This document shows, piece after piece, positions 5,275-8,012 of a stretch of 8,012 nt of DNA. The DNA is taken from positions 1-8,012 of the forward strand of contig JAJDDU010000177.1 of NCBI GenBank assembly GCA_029260155.1. Reading direction: 5' to 3'. The notes beneath the pieces were generated by a model, which was not told the DNA's origin, ran no database searches, and saw only the letters and a program-made list of their open reading frames with translations. The position numbers and the translations under genes are program-made. This DNA comes from Phycisphaerae bacterium. Its GTDB lineage: Bacteria; Planctomycetota; Phycisphaerae; UBA1845. The first letter of the stretch is position 1; the number at the start of each line of letters is the position of its first letter.

Positions 5275-8012
5275 CTACTGCCCGGAATCGACGTCGATCT
5301 CCACCGCAAGATTGCCGGACGTGTAATACTGGGCCGTCACATCCCACCCGACCATGGTCTCTTCCAATGTGTTCGCATCGCCGCTGAAAACCGTCTCGGC
5401 ATAGACAAACAACGTCACCAATCCCGAGCCGGTGTCGATCGTCAAGTTGTAATTCGGGGCGTCAACAGCCGTGACGACTCCCGCGGACTCTCCGTTAACC
5501 TCGCCGCCAGGCAGCGAATGCATCTCGAAATCCAGATCGGTCGCGTCGTTCGCGGTGAGCGAAACAGTGTAGTCAAAGGGGTAGAAGTACCGGATCATAG
5601 AAACCGGCGTTACAGTGTATGTCCCATCGCCCAGCCCGGCGAAGTCATAATCGCCATTGCCATTGGTCGTCGTGCTATCGGCCGCCAGACCGCTGAGTTG
5701 GACATTTATGTTGGAAGCTCCATTACCGCCACTCCAAGCAATACGCCCCGAAATAGCACTCACGCCACCCAGCGAAAGATCAACAGAGCCGATCGCCTGT
5801 CCGGCTGCAGTGATCGAGACCGGGTTGAGTGTGTAAGCGCCGTATGGCTCGTCCACATCAGGAATCTGATTGCCGTTCACATCCAGAAACGCGCTGACAT
5901 CGTAAGACCCGGCACGGTCGACCAGGAGTTGGAACGGCCCGGGCAACGCGAGTGCTGCTTCGTATTGCGCGGTCGTAGTCCCCGCACCCGTCGCTCGGAC
6001 CACGAACGTTCCGATTTCTGTCCCTCCGTACGCGACCGCCCCCGAGATCGTCGCCGGCGGGTCCAACGGCGGCTCACCTCCATCAAAGAGCAGTTGAAAC
6101 TGCGATAGATCTGCCATGTCCACGTCATCATCGCCATTGAAATCGAACGGTTCGCATCCCGACGCAGCCGCGACGCCGCTCGGACCGGTGAAGCATTCTT
6201 CGAAGATTCCGTAGTCGAACAGGTCAACGTGACCGTCGCCGTTGTAATCCGCCGAATTAACCGTGCCGCTCTCGAACGGTCCCATGTCGATCAGGGGGGA
6301 TGCCCCATTTCCCACGTCCGGCGCCGTCGGGTCATCGAGGTATCGATAGCTACCGTCCAGATCCCGAAACAGCTGAGCAGCTAGCGCGGTGTTGTCCCCG
6401 GCATCGATACAAGGAGACCCAGCCAACAAATGGAAGTTACCAGCCGCGCCGTCTGCAAAGAGCGGGTCTGACGCAGTGCTGCCCGGGAAATTGGCCGGGT
6501 TCGGCGGATCCTCGCCGGGCTCTGCCACCAGCATGTTCATGATGCAACAATGAGAAATCGTCGCGCCGGAAACCTGCGACGCACCAATCGTCCCACGATT
6601 GTCCGTATTGTTCCATAGGATGCAGTTACGCGCCGTCATCGTCGTCGCGCCATAAGCCCCGACTCCCCCCGCATCCTCTGCAGTGTTGCCGTAGAAAACG
6701 CAGTTCGCAATGTCGACAGTGCTTCCAGCAAATGAGGCGGTCGCTATTCCACCTCCCTGCCCACCCCAGCCAAAGGTGCTGTCAAACTGTGGCGCGCGGT
6801 TGAGGGCGAAAACCGAGTTGGTGATCGTCGCGTCTTTCCATGTGAAGATAGCGCCACCCTCGTTCGAAAGATTGTTTGTGAAAACACATCGGTCAATGGT
6901 CATGTGGCCATCCCCGAAGTGGTCGATCGCGCCCCCGTAGGCACCGTTGTTTCCCTGAGCGTAGAAACCCCGCGCGACGTTACCAGTGAAGAGCGAGTCA
7001 ACGATCGTGAGTTCACCAGAGCCCCAATGTGCGATCGCGGCACCGGCCGCTTCCGGCGCCCCGCTCGTGCTGCCGATGCTGGTATTGTATTGAAAAGTAC
7101 ATCCATCGATCGTGACACCGGCGAGATTGTACGCATAAATCGCGCCTCCCTTACCGATATGCACATAGTTGCCGGTAAACGAGCAGTTCACGAAGCGCGG
7201 ATCCCCGTCCCACACAAACACTGCGCCGCCCGACGCAAAGCCGGACAGATTGCCAGAGAAATCGCAATTGGCTACCGTAAGCAGCGCGTCAGTCAGAGCC
7301 ATTCCCGCTCCACCGCCATTCGTCGAGTACCCGTTGACGATGCCGAAACCGTCGAGCAATGTTCCCTCGCCGAGATTCTCGCCAGTCACCACATGCCGGC
7401 TGTTGTCAACACTGTTGCCCCAGTTCGGCTCGTCGTCTCCGTTTAGATCGCCCGTAAGCGTCGTGACATTCGCGCCCCAATCTCGCTGTCGCTCGTCAAC
7501 CTCACCGCCGGCAAACCCCCCGTACACCTTGAGACCGTCGCGCAATGAAAACGTCGCGTCCTGGTTTCCGCCGGGCTCAGCCGGTGCATAGCTTCCCGCC
7601 GCGACCCATATCTCGCCGATGTCGACATTCTGAGTCGCCTGATCAAGCGCGGCACGCAGCTGAAGTTGCGCGTCCCCCCAAGACCAGCCATTGCCGCTGC
7701 CGACCGCAGACCCGTTCACATAAAGGCGAATGCACTCATCGGGAAACCCGTTTCCGTTCGCGTCGATGCTCGTGCCGGAACTGACATCGCATTCGTCGGC
7801 GATTCCGTTCCCGTTGCAGTCGTTTTCACACTCGTCCGGCACACCGTTCACATTGCAGTCGTCACTCGTCCCCGCGGCGATGTCGCAGTCGTCGGACGCG
7901 CCGTTCGCATTGCAATCCGTCTCGCACTCGTCGGGTATTCCGTTGTCACCACAGTCGTTGCTCGTCCCGTCGGCTAGATCGCACGCGTCCGGAACTGTAT
8001 TCGCGTTGCAAT
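5275..8012 (-). CDS. Secreted multi-domain parallel beta-helix protein with dockerin-like loops (5' partial)
   Basis: The frame is open to the window end, so the start and any signal peptide lie beyond it; the GTG at 7851 is internal. There are 911 visible residues. From the N-side come Cys-rich TSP3-like repeats (7723-8012) and a cap with WGDAQLQLRAAL, EIWVAAGSY and KVYGGFAGGE (about 7440-7722). A parallel beta-helix follows with coils marked by NCSFTGN, GGAIY, DRCVFTNN and NCVFYGN (about 6540-7440). Next is an end-cap with DPLFADG, SPCIDAG and DMGPFE (about 6260-6480). A pair of dockerin-like Ca2+ loops lies at 6109-6249. Two beta-sandwich modules follow (about 5771-6056 and 5515-5770, the second resembling a carboxypeptidase regulatory domain). 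The C-terminal stretch (5278-5510), with GVVTAVD, ETVF and MVGWDV, resembles DUF5666. A role in surface attachment or extracellular structure is likely; no catalytic motif is visible. Such proteins are abundant in Planctomycetota. The stop lies 7 bases from the convergent kinase stop. Confidence 0.9.
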   Translation of the reverse strand, partial: CNANTVPDACDLADGTSNDCGDNGIPDECETDCNANGASDDCDIAAGTSDDCNVNGVPDECENDCNGNGIADECDVSSGTSIDANGNGFPDECIRLYVNGSAVGSGNGWSWGDAQLQLRAALDQATQNVDIGEIWVAAGSYAPAEPGGNQDATFSLRDGLKVYGGFAGGEVDERQRDWGANVTTLTGDLNGDDEPNWGNSVDNSRHVVTGENLGEGTLLDGFGIVNGYSTNGGGAGMALTDALLTVANCDFSGNLSGFASGGAVFVWDGDPRFVNCSFTGNYVHIGKGGAIYAYNLAGVTIDGCTFQYNTSIGSTSGAPEAAGAAIAHWGSGELTIVDSLFTGNVARGFYAQGNNGAYGGAIDHFGDGHMTIDRCVFTNNLSNEGGAIFTWKDATITNSVFALNRAPQFDSTFGWGGQGGGIATASFAGSTVDIANCVFYGNTAEDAGGVGAYGATTMTARNCILWNNTDNRGTIGASQVSGATISHCCIMNMLVAEPGEDPPNPANFPGSTASDPLFADGAAGNFHLLAGSPCIDAGDNTALAAQLFRDLDGSYRYLDDPTAPDVGNGASPLIDMGPFESGTVNSADYNGDGHVDLFDYGIFEECFTGPSGVAAASGCEPFDFNGDDDVDMADLSQFQLLFDGGEPPLDPPATISGAVAYGGTEIGTFVVRATGAGTTTAQYEAALALPGPFQLLVDRAGSYDVSAFLDVNGNQIPDVDEPYGAYTLNPVSITAAGQAIGSVDLSLGGVSAISGRIAWSGGNGASNINVQLSGLAADSTTTNGNGDYDFAGLGDGTYTVTPVSMIRYFYPFDYTVSLTANDATDLDFEMHSLPGGEVNGESAGVVTAVDAPNYNLTIDTGSGLVTLFVYAETVFSGDANTLEETMVGWDVTAQYYTSGNLAVEIDVDSGQ
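6109..6249 (-). other. Pair of dockerin-like calcium-binding loops
   Basis: Two 12-residue loops sit inside the secreted protein: DYNGDGHVDLFD (6214-6249) and DFNGDDDVDMAD (6109-6144). Both keep D1, N3, D5, D9 and D12, the Ca2+ ligand positions of type I dockerin and EF-hand loops. Each is followed by an aromatic-rich helix (YGIFEECF and LSQFQLLF). Planctomycetes use such pairs widely outside cellulosomes, often near the C-terminus. Here about 280 residues of further modules follow. Calcium binding is well supported; cohesin binding is not implied. Confidence 0.85.
7723..8012 (-). repeat. Three tandem 32-residue Cys-rich TSP3-like repeats
   Basis: The N-terminal visible part of the secreted protein reads as alternating 19- and 13-residue units, giving a 96-base period. 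Long units are of the type CNANGASDDCDIAAGTSDD and short ones of the type CNVNGVPDECEND. Three pairs fit exactly between 8010 and 7723, and more probably lie beyond the window. Asp, Asn and Gly spacing suggests Ca2+ binding as in thrombospondin type 3 repeats, with two Cys per unit that may pair. The last short unit lacks its first Cys (ANGNGFPDEC), as expected of a terminal copy. Confidence 0.85.

Noticed and set aside
5152..6108. A 318-residue open frame on the plus strand, opposite the 3' end of the secreted-protein gene and overlapping the end of the kinase gene.
   Set aside because: The translation is rich in Arg/Ser/His with no recognisable domain, overlaps two well-supported genes, and is what an antisense shadow in GC-rich coding DNA looks like.
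7446..7851. GTG at 7851 as the start of the secreted-protein gene.
   Set aside because: The same frame and the same Cys-rich repeat continue without a stop to the window end, so the GTG is an internal Val codon and the gene is truncated by the window.

Overview
The window looks like a chromosomal segment from a GC-rich Planctomycetota-type bacterium (Phycisphaerae or a related environmental lineage). The main evidence is the minus-strand surface protein. Its repeats of the kind CNxNGxPDEC, its parallel beta-helix with an 'SPCIDAG' end-cap and its paired dockerin-like loops (D-x-N-x-D) are a combination well known from that phylum. The assignment is by recognition of style, not by a marker gene.

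Layout. Positions 2-457 (+) hold the 3' part of a ComF-family phosphoribosyltransferase, cut by the window start. A 181-base gap with a ribosome binding site at its end follows. Positions 639-5267 (+) hold one very large hybrid sensor histidine kinase. It has a signal peptide, about 14 beta-propeller blades, a Y_Y_Y-like domain, one transmembrane helix, three PAS domains, HisKA, HATPase and a receiver domain. Positions 5275-8012 (-) hold the 3' part of a secreted multi-domain protein, cut by the window end. The two large genes converge, with only 7 bases between their stop codons.

How the genes relate. The kinase has the outer architecture of Bacteroidetes-type hybrid two-component sensors that detect polysaccharide fragments, but it carries no DNA-binding output, so its phosphotransfer partner must be encoded elsewhere. 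The convergent secreted protein looks structural or adhesive, with calcium-binding loops, a beta-helix and beta-sandwich modules. Nothing in the sequence shows that the kinase controls it. The ComF gene appears unrelated and probably lies in its own unit.

No RNA genes, CRISPR arrays, insertion sequences, attachment sites or origins were seen. I found no clearly novel system. The points most worth a second look are the double-propeller sensor without an output domain, the cysteine cluster in the second PAS domain, the internal placement of the dockerin pair, and the alternating 19/13-residue cysteine repeat.
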